DNA of 64,000 nt from Acholeplasmataceae bacterium UBA6150 (GTDB lineage Bacteria; Bacillota_I; Bacilli_A; Acholeplasmatales; UBA5453), in assembly GCA_002423145.1 (NCBI GenBank), contig DIUU01000016.1, positions 1-64,000 on the forward strand, in the 5' to 3' direction. Position 1 is the first letter of the stretch. The number at the start of each line of letters is the position of its first letter. Of the stretch, positions 25,899 through 33,678 are shown one piece after another. The notes beneath the pieces were generated by a model. That model saw nothing but the letters and a program-made list of their open reading frames with translations. It was not told where the DNA came from and searched no databases. A program made the translations under genes and the position numbers.

Positions 25899-26714
25899 TC
25901 AATTTCCTGTCCAAGGTTGATATTGTGCATCCTCGTGACTATATCCATGATAGTCAACATCTTCAAAAACTGTATACACTATGTCCTTATAAGGACTTAA
26001 AGCTGGAATAATAAAAACAAAGTTTTGATACTGAGCGTAATATACAAAATAATTACTCGGTCCTGAATTCAATGTATCTTGATATATGAAAGCTTGATTA
26101 GCATTTTCTTTTGAATCGTACTCAACGATTGTATAAGTTATTTGATTAAATGAAATTTGTCTAATGCTTTTAATCTTCAGATCCAATCGATTGTATGCAT
26201 CATGATACTGCACAATATAGTCTTCATTTTCTTCTCTAGTGATGTAACCTCCGTTATCAAGCATCATCTGTATTAAAGGGTGATAACCATGGTAATCAGT
26301 AAAAAATAGATCATACTGAAAGTTTACCTCAAAATCGTAATGTCTCATAAACCCAGGAAATGTTGATTTTGTACCATGATACATTTCAAAAATATAATTT
26401 TCTGTTTTATAGATGAAAATAATCTCATTTGATTTGTAACTAAAATCGATACGATCTTTAAAAAACGGTTCAATATTAGTGTTATTCAACTCATAAATGA
26501 TACCGTAATCTTTACTTAATGAATCAGTCAGATATTTTACATCAATAAAATCAATGTTTGGATGTAAATCTGGATTCTCATAATTGATAAGGTTGTATCC
26601 AGCTTCAATTAAATCATCATAGATACTTTCCTGTTTCGAATTATTTTGACATCCTGAAAGCATCAAAAAAGCTAACATCAAAATAATTATATAACCCTTA
26701 TTAAATCTACTCAT
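25899..26714 (-). CDS. Unknown lipoprotein of the accessory island
   Basis: A 271-residue lipoprotein (signal peptide, lipobox MLSGC, Cys about residue 22). I do not recognise a family. The mature part is rich in Tyr, Asp and Phe, with many short beta-strand-like stretches (NFVFIIPALSP, NYFVYYAQYQ), and no catalytic motif is visible. Its ATG overlaps the TGA of the 625-residue secreted protein as TGATG, so the two are made together and probably work together. Composition is more AT-rich than the flanking operons, which fits acquired DNA. Confidence 0.75.
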   Translation of the reverse strand: MSRFNKGYIIILMLAFLMLSGCQNNSKQESIYDDLIEAGYNLINYENPDLHPNIDFIDVKYLTDSLSKDYGIIYELNNTNIEPFFKDRIDFSYKSNEIIFIYKTENYIFEMYHGTKSTFPGFMRHYDFEVNFQYDLFFTDYHGYHPLIQMMLDNGGYITREENEDYIVQYHDAYNRLDLKIKSIRQISFNQITYTIVEYDSKENANQAFIYQDTLNSGPSNYFVYYAQYQNFVFIIPALSPYKDIVYTVFEDVDYHGYSHEDAQYQPWTGN

Positions 26715-28591
26715 CACATTGCCTTTCTGCTAACTATAGCGAAATATATAGTAAAACTGTTGTAGTGATTTGGAAAAAACTCACTTGTCGAATAGTCAAT
26801 AAATGGAGAATCCCAAGTGATTTCTGATGGGTTCATAACACTAACGAGATGAATACTTGGCAAATTTCCTATCTTATGACTCCAACTTCCATCACTATGC
26901 TGTATCATAAAATGGTAATCATCATTCTTTAAATAAGGTCCCAAATTGCCGGGGGTTGTATAGAAAATTTTATTAGTAATTGTGTTTCCAATCCTTAATG
27001 CAATTCGGTATTCATTTTCACTAATGGGTTCATTTATTGTGTACAAAACCCGAGCACTATAAAAGGGATAATTGTTTATTGTATACAGCACAGCAGGAAC
27101 AATAACTTGGTGTAAATAAATGTTACTAGAGTTAACATTCGAAAAATCGATAATACCTGTTTGTGTTATTATATTAACCCAGATATCATCCATTCTTAAT
27201 GCATATCCAAAACAATTTAAATTTACATTACTTTTTGATTCGTATATTGCAGCATTACCAAAATTGCTATTGAGATTAATACCTGTTACATCAATAGTAT
27301 AATACGGACTATTAAGTCCATGAGCATTCTCTGAAGCAAAATTCATATATTTGATGTTAAAATTGCCCAATAATATATGCTCAGGTGATAGTTCTAAAAG
27401 TAACTCTGTCGTATTGTTACTAATTTGTTCTTCAATTTCATTAGTGATATCGAACACTAAACTTTCAGAATTAACTGTTGGCTGAGATAGTAAAACCCTA
27501 TTGTATGACGAATATCCATTTATTAAGTCGAAATCAGAATTAGTTATATGGGATAATTGTATTTTAGAATTTACATTACTTTGAATCCTATTCAAATATA
27601 GTTTTGCATCTAATATTGTTACGTTTGGACCAATTAGCTCAACAAAATTCAACTCCAAAATACTGTATGAATGATACTCTGTTAAATATACAGGTATGTT
27701 TTGGAAAGGATAATACTTTTGTTTCGCAACTGTAAAAAAATCTATATCATATTCTTCATTGGTGTTTTTTACAAACGTTTTATCTCTAATATATCCATTC
27801 TGATTAAGTAAAGAATATTCAAAAGCTCCAATTAAATTAACTGGATACGATGTGAAATTGTCATCAAGAAATTTTTCATCAAGTAGTAAATGAAATTCAA
27901 AAGTATCATTTTCTATTTCATGAACTTTTACATTAATCTTCATCGAAATGTTCCCATTAGAATCTCTCAAATAATAATCACTAATATGAAAAATTGAAAC
28001 ATTCGCAGCATCAACAAAATAAAAGGTTCCATTATCTTCTATCAAGTTCAATTTTGATGAATACAATCTAAACTTTATTTGTCGACTTGATTTAGGTGAC
28101 GATAATGTTGTTATAAATTTCAGTATATCATTTTGAGGTATGATTTTGAGTTGATTACCGATATTTGATTTATATGATGCGTATATATCTTCTTCCTTTG
28201 AAACTAGTGAATCACTCATATACTGATTATTAATAAAATCGATGTCCAAATCGTATAATTCATAATATTTTAAATTCACCTTACTATCTATTGAGATACT
28301 TGTCGGCAACTTAACTCGATAATTACTGCTGTTAGTAGTATATTTTTCACTTTTCTTATCATAAACTAATTTTTGATTAATTTCAGAATATCTATTATTT
28401 GAAGTATCAAAATAATGAATTTGATTTGTATAATACTGGAATCGATGGACATTATTTGCCAGAGAGTAAACTTTTCTGTTTTCAGTTCGCATATCAATTA
28501 TCTCTCTACTATAATCTAATCCTGCAAAGACATAAGTATAATTCAGCAAAAATACAAATACTAATAAGACAACCATCAAAATCTTCTTCAT
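26714..28591 (-). CDS. Large secreted protein, DNRLRE-like domain plus Cys/His C-terminal module
   Basis: A 625-residue exported protein with a cleavable-looking signal peptide (about residues 1-23, no lipobox). Residues roughly 40-280 look beta-rich and unfamiliar. Residues about 285-435 resemble the DNRLRE beta-sandwich found in bacterial surface proteins (ATILDAKLYLNRIQ-like pattern, FDITNEIEEQI, FASEN). The last 167 residues start with NCFGYAL (Cys460) and contain YHFMIQHSDGSWSHK (His560, 565, 572). That order of Cys, then His resembles cysteine-peptidase-like folds. Enzyme activity is inference; I cannot name the family. RBS AGAGAGGAAATTG. Confidence 0.72.
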   Translation of the reverse strand: MKKILMVVLLVFVFLLNYTYVFAGLDYSREIIDMRTENRKVYSLANNVHRFQYYTNQIHYFDTSNNRYSEINQKLVYDKKSEKYTTNSSNYRVKLPTSISIDSKVNLKYYELYDLDIDFINNQYMSDSLVSKEEDIYASYKSNIGNQLKIIPQNDILKFITTLSSPKSSRQIKFRLYSSKLNLIEDNGTFYFVDAANVSIFHISDYYLRDSNGNISMKINVKVHEIENDTFEFHLLLDEKFLDDNFTSYPVNLIGAFEYSLLNQNGYIRDKTFVKNTNEEYDIDFFTVAKQKYYPFQNIPVYLTEYHSYSILELNFVELIGPNVTILDAKLYLNRIQSNVNSKIQLSHITNSDFDLINGYSSYNRVLLSQPTVNSESLVFDITNEIEEQISNNTTELLLELSPEHILLGNFNIKYMNFASENAHGLNSPYYTIDVTGINLNSNFGNAAIYESKSNVNLNCFGYALRMDDIWVNIITQTGIIDFSNVNSSNIYLHQVIVPAVLYTINNYPFYSARVLYTINEPISENEYRIALRIGNTITNKIFYTTPGNLGPYLKNDDYHFMIQHSDGSWSHKIGNLPSIHLVSVMNPSEITWDSPFIDYSTSEFFPNHYNSFTIYFAIVSRKAM

Positions 28592-28621
28592 ATATCAATT
28601 TCCTCTCTATATTTTATAATT

Positions 28622-28650
28622 ATTTTACCGTCTAATGTAGTTTTTTACAA
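28622..28650 (-). promoter_or_regulatory. Promoter of the secreted protein/lipoprotein pair
   Basis: TTGTAA (28650-28645) and TAAAAT (28627-28622) with a 17-base spacer on the minus strand, 30 bases before the start codon. Confidence 0.65.
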
Positions 28651-29105
28651 TACTTAATTTTTTAAAATGATATCTGTATTAAATATATTAAAAAATTTAT
28701 ATCAAATCAATATAGGATCTAATTTATCAGGTAGCCCTACTCTTAATTTCACTACTATTAAAATAAAAAAAACAAGAATATGTCCAAACTGAACTCTATT
28801 AACAAGTCATATAAAAATGTCTTGCGTACATTAATATGAAGATAGTTTTGAAACACTTCAATAACTAAGTTATGGACATGTTTTTAATGCCAATTACAAG
28901 TAAATACTATTAAGTATAATTCATATTTAAACTGAGAGTGCTATCCTATTTGTTAAGAAATCGCTATCTGGATCACTACATTTTATACCAGGGATAAACA
29001 AAGTGAACGTGTCATAAACTTACATGACTACCAAGTCTTAACTTCACCAACACTAAAGGATAGTAGCATTCCTATACAAGGATATTATGTTAAGCATATG
29101 GAAAA
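28651..29105 (+). other. AT-rich gap with a decayed reading frame
   Basis: No intact gene is seen. An imperfect inverted repeat (28777-28790 with 28868-28882, core ATGTCCA) may be a relic of a small element. From about 28970 to 29109 a plus-strand frame of some 46 codons stays open but has no start codon (it reads ...TTFYTRDKQSERVINL...). It runs into the recombinase remnant, so it may be decayed element sequence. I do not recognise it. Confidence 0.4.
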
Positions 29106-29849
29106 ATGATTTTGGGTAGTAAAAACTTGAACAAATTGATATTAATACTAGATATCTTGTTGTTTATTGGTATAGAAGAAAAAACCAAAAAACATAATAA
29201 CAGTATTAACAAAAATATCAGATTCTTAATAAACATTATGAAGCATTATGAGCCACATCATTTCAAAGGTTTAAGTTATTACCAAGTGACACAAAGCCTT
29301 TTAAAACACTTTTTCATGAAGACTTGAAGTTTATTGCTTCAAATGGAATACAGTAGGAACAGCATCGTATATCGAAGAGCAATTCTTCTACTATTGGATT
29401 CCGGTGTGAGAATAAGTGAACTGCTGAAAATCAAGATAAGAAATATCGATTTTGATTTGATGAGGATTTATCTGGAATGTACTAAGAATGGAAAAGTAGG
29501 ATATGAACCATTCTCAGAATTTAGTTCAGATATGATAAAGGAACTGATCAGATTAAATGACAATCGTGTTTATTCATTTTGGAACTTCATCCATGACCGG
29601 CAGTTGAGCAAGTCTGATATGAAGAATTTCTACAGAAGATTAAAAGGATGGACGCATCTGGATAGAATACACTCACACCGATTTAGAAAAACATTTGGTA
29701 CATTATTGGCCCAAAACGGTATGGCTATAGAACACATCCAAAAAATGCTAGACCATTCAAGGGTTACTACAACGATGATTTACATTGAACACGAAAAAGA
29801 AAAAGCCTTCGAGGAATACCATCCGTATAACAATTGGAAAGTTGCATAA
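29106..29849 (+). pseudogene. Broken tyrosine recombinase (integrase)
   Basis: The 171-codon part from 29334 is a good catalytic domain of a phage/XerC-type integrase. It has Arg in LDSGVRISELL, His and Arg in HSHRFRKT, His in LDHSRVTTT and the Tyr nucleophile in MIYIEH. The N-terminal part (from 29106) is in the same frame but cut off by TGA at 29325-29327. A second frame carries a plausible segment (FKTLFHEDLKFIASNG) just there, so both a frameshift and stops are likely. The gene is one of very few on the plus strand. It points towards tRNA-Val, a usual integration target. It is most likely dead. Confidence 0.8.
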
Positions 29850-29873
29850 AAAAAGGGGGCCACTAGGCTCCCT
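29848..29873 (-). terminator. Terminator of the small island genes
   Basis: GGGAGCC-TAGT-GGCCCCC followed by seven T on the minus strand. The stem includes the stop codon of the 131-residue gene. Confidence 0.7.
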
Positions 29874-30258
29874 GTTCATTCATTTCAATCTGCAATTCAT
29901 CAATTATTAGTTTTCTATAGTCTTCAATTTTTTTAGATTTTACAGATGATAATAACCTAAGAACATGTGAATATACACGTTCTACTGGCACACTATTGAA
30001 CTCTGGACTATCAGCCTCTAAGTAAAGAATGTAACATGCAACTGCGAATCCAAAGTTCTTTGCAAATCTAGGAACACCATAAAACTTTGAGTTTAGCTGT
30101 TTAACTCTAATAAATGTTCTACTCGACATTTCTTTTTTAAACATAACTAAATGAACTACATTTTGTTCAAGCATTGTCAACTTTTCAGTATCTAAATTTA
30201 AAAGAACGTTAACCATCAAATCCTCGACTGCTTCATTTAATACTTTATCATCTATCAA
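29863..30258 (-). CDS. Hypothetical protein, 131 residues
   Basis: A mostly helical, soluble protein with no signal peptide or membrane span. It has no motif I can name. Leu- and Val-rich helices alternate with charged ones (VHLVMFKKEMSSRTFIRVKQ), which suggests a small all-alpha fold. It is the last of three short genes after an XRE regulator in the island, so a plasmid-, phage- or defence-linked origin is possible but unproven. The ATG at 30258 follows GAGGTG, a good ribosome site. Confidence 0.6.
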   Translation of the reverse strand: MIDDKVLNEAVEDLMVNVLLNLDTEKLTMLEQNVVHLVMFKKEMSSRTFIRVKQLNSKFYGVPRFAKNFGFAVACYILYLEADSPEFNSVPVERVYSHVLRLLSSVKSKKIEDYRKLIIDELQIEMNEQGA

Positions 30259-30293
30259 TTTAACACCTCGAAATTTAACAGATTAGTATTGAT

Positions 30294-30545
30294 TTATTCG
30301 ATATAAGGAACCTTTTTCAAATCATCTATAAACTTTAACATTTTTTCATCATAGTAACACTCATTGAGAAATTCGTTATCAAAACCTTTTATTGGTAAAT
30401 CGTTGATAAATCCATTAATAATTTCTACAACTAAGTCTAGTGGCCAATTCATTTTTTTGAATTTACTATAGACACACTCTATGTTATCTTTTGTTATTGA
30501 CACTGGTTTTGCATACCAGAATTTTTGTGCCATAAAATCTGTCAT
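30294..30545 (-). CDS. Hypothetical protein, 83 residues
   Basis: A small acidic/aromatic soluble protein (KFWYAKPVSIT, WPLDLVVEIINGF) without recognisable domain. The ribosome site is weak for both possible ATG codons (30545 and 30533), so the start is uncertain. It lies between the 131-residue gene and a 55-residue gene in a row that probably forms one transcript with the XRE regulator. Confidence 0.5.
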   Translation of the reverse strand: MTDFMAQKFWYAKPVSITKDNIECVYSKFKKMNWPLDLVVEIINGFINDLPIKGFDNEFLNECYYDEKMLKFIDDLKKVPYIE

Positions 30546-30559
30546 TAGAATTACAAGCT

Positions 30560-30727
30560 TTAAATTTTTTGGCCCATGTTATAATTTGCGGTTATAAAAT
30601 CATGTGAACCATAAATTGAATTTTGTATAATATCTTTTTGTTCAACGGCATTTCTAAAAAAACTGAACGAATCAAATACTGACTTATTTGATAAAACGAA
30701 ATCGATAATTTCATACTTTGACTTCAT
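30560..30727 (-). CDS. Hypothetical protein, 55 residues
   Basis: A short reading frame starting MKSKYEIIDFVLSNKSVF. It is supported by a clear ribosome site (GAGGATAT) directly before the ATG at 30727 and by its place 21 bases after the XRE gene. It ends YNMGQKI. No family is recognised. Confidence 0.5.
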   Translation of the reverse strand: MKSKYEIIDFVLSNKSVFDSFSFFRNAVEQKDIIQNSIYGSHDFITANYNMGQKI

Positions 30728-30748
30728 ATATCCTCATTTCTCTAAAAA

Positions 30749-30991
30749 TTAGGAACTAGAATCCTCCTTCTTTAGAGAAATGAGGTATTCCGTATAATTC
30801 TTATATTCTTCAACGAAATCGAGAAGATCATTAGGAGTAACTTCAAGAGCAATAGAAAGTTTTATTAGATCTTGAGTCAAAAGAACCGTACCATTTTCAT
30901 ATTTTGAAATGGCTCCCTGTTGGACATTTAAAATCTCTGCAATGTCTTTTTGCTTCAATCCACGTTCAATTCTAATTTCTTTCAGTCTCAA
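30749..30991 (-). CDS. XRE family transcriptional regulator
   Basis: An 80-residue helix-turn-helix protein (LKEIRIERGLKQKDIAEILN, QQGAISKYENG, LIKLSIALEVTPNDLL) of the Cro/C1 type, one domain with a short Lys/Ser tail. No good ATG is placed for the domain. I choose the TTG at 30991 because AAAGGGTGAT lies before it and the protein then begins exactly where the family does. An ATG at 31024 would need an 11-residue hydrophobic extension. It probably controls the island genes that follow; an inverted repeat (31053-31099) lies upstream. Confidence 0.83.
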   Translation of the reverse strand: MRLKEIRIERGLKQKDIAEILNVQQGAISKYENGTVLLTQDLIKLSIALEVTPNDLLDFVEEYKNYTEYLISLKKEDSSS

Positions 30992-31052
30992 AAATATCAC
31001 CCTTTCTATTAAAAAAAATCTCATTAGGAATAAAATGAAATCAAGTTAGATA

Positions 31053-31099
31053 ATCTTAGTAGGAATATTAACCTTGGAAAGTGGGTATTTCACTAAGAT
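31053..31099. repeat. Inverted repeat upstream of the XRE gene
   Basis: ATCTTAGT (31053-31060) and ACTAAGAT (31092-31099) are perfect inverse copies 31 bases apart, between the XRE gene and tRNA-Val. They may be paired operator half-sites. The wider TCACTAAGATAAGTGA at the right arm is also palindromic. Confidence 0.4.
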
Positions 31100-31118
31100 A
31101 AGTGATGCTTTTTTTGAA

Positions 31119-31193
31119 TGGTGGAGGCTAAGGGGATTGAACCCATGACCCCTTGCACGTCAAGCAAGTGCTCTCCCGCTGAGCTAAGCCTCC
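31119..31193 (-). tRNA. tRNA-Val (anticodon GAC)
   Basis: A 75-nt minus-strand tRNA with acceptor stem GGAGGCT/AGCCTCC, discriminator A and encoded CCA. The anticodon stem CTTGC/GCAAG holds the loop TTGACGT, anticodon GAC (valine, GTC codons). The accessory island starts directly on its 3' side. Confidence 0.95.
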
Positions 31194-31204
31194 ACGCATA
31201 ATCT

Positions 31205-31232
31205 ATTATAATGAATTAGATACATTTGTCAA
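31205..31232 (-). promoter_or_regulatory. Promoter of tRNA-Val
   Basis: TTGACA (31232-31227) and TATAAT (31210-31205), both perfect, with a 16-base spacer on the minus strand. Confidence 0.85.
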
Positions 31233-31245
31233 AGACTTTTTAAAA

Positions 31246-31734
31246 TTATATGTCTTTTTGGTAAGCCAATCTCATTCGATCGGTTGCTTGATTTAAATAA
31301 ATCTTACCACAATAGGTAAAGTCTAGTTTTTTTAACAAGTTTTGCATCGGGACATTCAATTCATGGGTATCGATTCGAAGGCTATTACAGTTTAAATGGG
31401 TGAAAACATACTCGATGAGTTGTGCAGAAATACCCTTGCCATAATGGCCTTTTTTGGTTGCGATTCGGTGTATGACCTTGTAAGGACGATCTGATAACCA
31501 TTGTCCTTCAATGACATCATAAGTCGATTCATAATCAAGCACGGTCATCACGCCTAAAATCTCGTCTGAACCCAATACATACAAAGCATTTTTTTCGATA
31601 TCAGAAAGCGTGACTTCGAGACTGGGGTAGTTGTTTTGCCACTGCGGTGAACCATACGAAGCGATGAGTTCTCTCCCATCCTTATATATGGCTTGAATTT
31701 TTATAATGTCGTCTTTTTTTGCCAATCTTATCAT
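31246..31734 (-). CDS. GNAT family N-acetyltransferase
   Basis: A 162-residue acetyltransferase of the GNAT fold. The acetyl-CoA loop is seen around KKGHYGKGISAQLIEYV, followed by LRIDTHELNVPMQNLLKKLDF, which is the family's usual end. Substrate unknown. It is the last gene of the VTC operon, with an ATGA overlap to the SRPBCC gene. Confidence 0.88.
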   Translation of the reverse strand: MIRLAKKDDIIKIQAIYKDGRELIASYGSPQWQNNYPSLEVTLSDIEKNALYVLGSDEILGVMTVLDYESTYDVIEGQWLSDRPYKVIHRIATKKGHYGKGISAQLIEYVFTHLNCNSLRIDTHELNVPMQNLLKKLDFTYCGKIYLNQATDRMRLAYQKDI

Positions 31735-32162
31735 ATATTCTCCACGTAATGTTTGAATGTGACCATGTCTTCTTCGGTTTTCTTCATAAAATCAAATTTG
31801 TTTTGGTTTTCATCTTTTGGAAATTGAAATGTGACATCCATGGTCCACACGGTGCCTTTTTTGGATTCAATAAAATGAGATATGCAGTGATTTTTGACTT
31901 CACCTAACATATACAATTGGTGAATACTATGGGGTAAATCAATCGCTACAGTCACTTCAGTCATGTGAATTTCGTTATTCTTATACAAATATACCAAATC
32001 CACAATCGCACCTTTTTCAAGATATTGACCTTGCCTTAAGGTATAACCTTTGAGTGGGGGTTCCTGGTAGTTAACAAACTGAGTATAGTCCATGAGGGTT
32101 TCTACCATTTTTTGTCGAGGAACTTCAATTTCAATAGAGATACGATATTGGAAAGATTTCAT
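31731..32162 (-). CDS. SRPBCC-like (START fold) protein
   Basis: A 143-residue protein whose strand-helix-helix-strand pattern and start (RISIEIEVPRQKMVETLMDY) resemble the SRPBCC/polyketide-cyclase superfamily, which forms a deep ligand pocket. The closing helix EEDMVTFKHYVENI fits. Ligand and role are unknown. It lies between the DUF4956 and GNAT genes, so it may help the poly-P module or be a passenger. Confidence 0.65.
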   Translation of the reverse strand: MKSFQYRISIEIEVPRQKMVETLMDYTQFVNYQEPPLKGYTLRQGQYLEKGAIVDLVYLYKNNEIHMTEVTVAIDLPHSIHQLYMLGEVKNHCISHFIESKKGTVWTMDVTFQFPKDENQNKFDFMKKTEEDMVTFKHYVENI

Positions 32163-32166
32163 AGTC

Positions 32167-32847
32167 TTAGTCGAGTGTTCTTTCGAGATACTCCTGTGTT
32201 AAGATGATGTTCAAATTGCCATTGATGACTCGTAAATCATCAATGAATAATTTTTGATTTACGCCTGGCTTTAAATTGATTAAATAAGTGAGTTCAAAAG
32301 TGGTTCCAAAATCGGTGGTTTTAACTTTTTTAAGCTTACTATAGGTACAAAAACTAGATAATGCATCATCGAATGCTCCGACATAATTGAGACTTTCAGG
32401 CACCACAATTTTAAGCTTCGCATGATTATCTTTGATTTCATCCAATTTAAGCACATGGATGATGAGTAAAAGTGCGATGATGAATGCTGTGATGACGAAT
32501 GCGTAACCAATGTATCCCATCCCTGTGGCCAAACCAATCGCAACCGTAGAAAACACGAAGGTGATGTCTTTGGTATCGCTGATGGTCGTACGGAAACGAA
32601 CCAATGTAAATACACCTGCTAAACTGAATGCTCTAGCGATATTATCCGATACAAGCATGATAATGATCGATATGATGAGTGGTAATAACAATAAAGTGAC
32701 GACAAATGAGCGATCATAGCCTTCTCTTCTTCTCACATAAGCCAATGTTAAGGACAACAACGCCCCTAAAAATGTGGTTACGGTTAAAATGATAAATACA
32801 GTTGTGTACGTGACTTCAGTCATCGGAAGTCTTAAAAAATTATTCAT
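32167..32847 (-). CDS. DUF4956 membrane protein
   Basis: A 226-residue protein with three or four membrane spans in the first half (ALLSLTLAYV, IIMLVSDNIARAFSLAGVFTLVRFRTT, AIGLATGMGYIGYAFVIT) and a soluble C-terminal half. The ARAFSLAGVFTLVRFR segment is the mark of DUF4956. These proteins are regularly found next to VTC-domain genes. It starts inside the VTC stop (TAATG). It may form the membrane channel or anchor for the polymerase; that is inference. Confidence 0.85.
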   Translation of the reverse strand: MNNFLRLPMTEVTYTTVFIILTVTTFLGALLSLTLAYVRRREGYDRSFVVTLLLLPLIISIIIMLVSDNIARAFSLAGVFTLVRFRTTISDTKDITFVFSTVAIGLATGMGYIGYAFVITAFIIALLLIIHVLKLDEIKDNHAKLKIVVPESLNYVGAFDDALSSFCTYSKLKKVKTTDFGTTFELTYLINLKPGVNQKLFIDDLRVINGNLNIILTQEYLERTLD

Positions 32848-33563
32848 TAAAATTCATCTCCTTGTATGCTCATGCGGTAGGCCTCTCCATACTTCGAAAA
32901 GCTTCGCGCATATAATTTCATTTCACTGAGTTTGTTGGCCAGCCAATTGGGAAAATTGGCTTCTGATTTGATTTCAATCAGATAGTGGTCTTTGGGTAAC
33001 ATCGAATATCCACCACAGACCAAGAAACTGATGTCTTCTCTGCGAATATCGATTTTTTTATCAATCGTCACACGCAGTAGATTCTCAGCATCTGCCATCG
33101 CTCTGCGTTCATAAGCAATATAATAATTCGGTCTAACCTTATTACGTTTCAGATAATACTCAATTTCGTTGAGTACCTGGTTAGACATATAATCCGCTAC
33201 AATAGGTCTTTTGCCTTTTGAAACAAATAATACAGCTTCATCGTATGTCATAATCACCCGGCGTTTGGTTACTTTTCCTTCGATTTTCTTCTTAATCTCC
33301 AAAAACACCAAGTCGCTTGGTTCAACCGGACACGTATAACTTCGCAGTCGAAGTTTGGCTTTGTAGGGCGGTCCGTCAATTGACTGCCTGATGATGTTTT
33401 GGTCTTCGGTATCGTAATAGATATTAAAAATGGTATAGTAATCGGTTTTTGAATAGTCATCAAACGTTAAATACTGTGATAAAAAATCGACGAGTTCGTC
33501 TTTTTCTGTTTTGGTGAGTAAGTACTTTTTTTCGAATCGATTAAATGATTGACCTAAAGCCAT
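32847..33563 (-). CDS. VTC domain protein (polyphosphate polymerase-like)
   Basis: A 238-residue protein that matches the VTC tunnel domain, which in yeast Vtc4 makes polyphosphate from ATP. The family hallmarks are RFEKKYLLT near the N terminus, YDTED, KLRLRSYT, FLEIKKK, KRRVIMT, YYIAYERRAM and the late LIEIKSE. Basic residues on these strands line the tunnel. The start at 33563 follows AGAGGAATTAC. Together with DUF4956 it probably makes a membrane-linked polyanion polymer; product not proven. Confidence 0.87.
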   Translation of the reverse strand: MALGQSFNRFEKKYLLTKTEKDELVDFLSQYLTFDDYSKTDYYTIFNIYYDTEDQNIIRQSIDGPPYKAKLRLRSYTCPVEPSDLVFLEIKKKIEGKVTKRRVIMTYDEAVLFVSKGKRPIVADYMSNQVLNEIEYYLKRNKVRPNYYIAYERRAMADAENLLRVTIDKKIDIRREDISFLVCGGYSMLPKDHYLIEIKSEANFPNWLANKLSEMKLYARSFSKYGEAYRMSIQGDEF

Positions 33564-33632
33564 ATGTAATTCCTCTGGATATACTGTAAATATTTTAACA
33601 CAATCTTTACAAATCCTTGACAATATAAAAAA

Positions 33633-33670
33633 TAAAACACGATTCACAGTCATTTGTGTTAATCGTGTTT
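33633..33670 (-). terminator. Terminator of the AEC permease gene
   Basis: A 10-bp stem AAACACGATT/AATCGTGTTT with an inner CACA/TGTG is followed by a T-rich stretch on the minus strand. Confidence 0.8.
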
Positions 33671-33678
33671 GTGGTTTT

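Noticed and set aside
29325..29327. Reading the in-frame TGA of the integrase as Trp (Mycoplasma code)
   Set aside because: TGA ends many intact genes here (birA, fabK, fabZ and others with TGATG or ATGA joints), so it is a stop codon.
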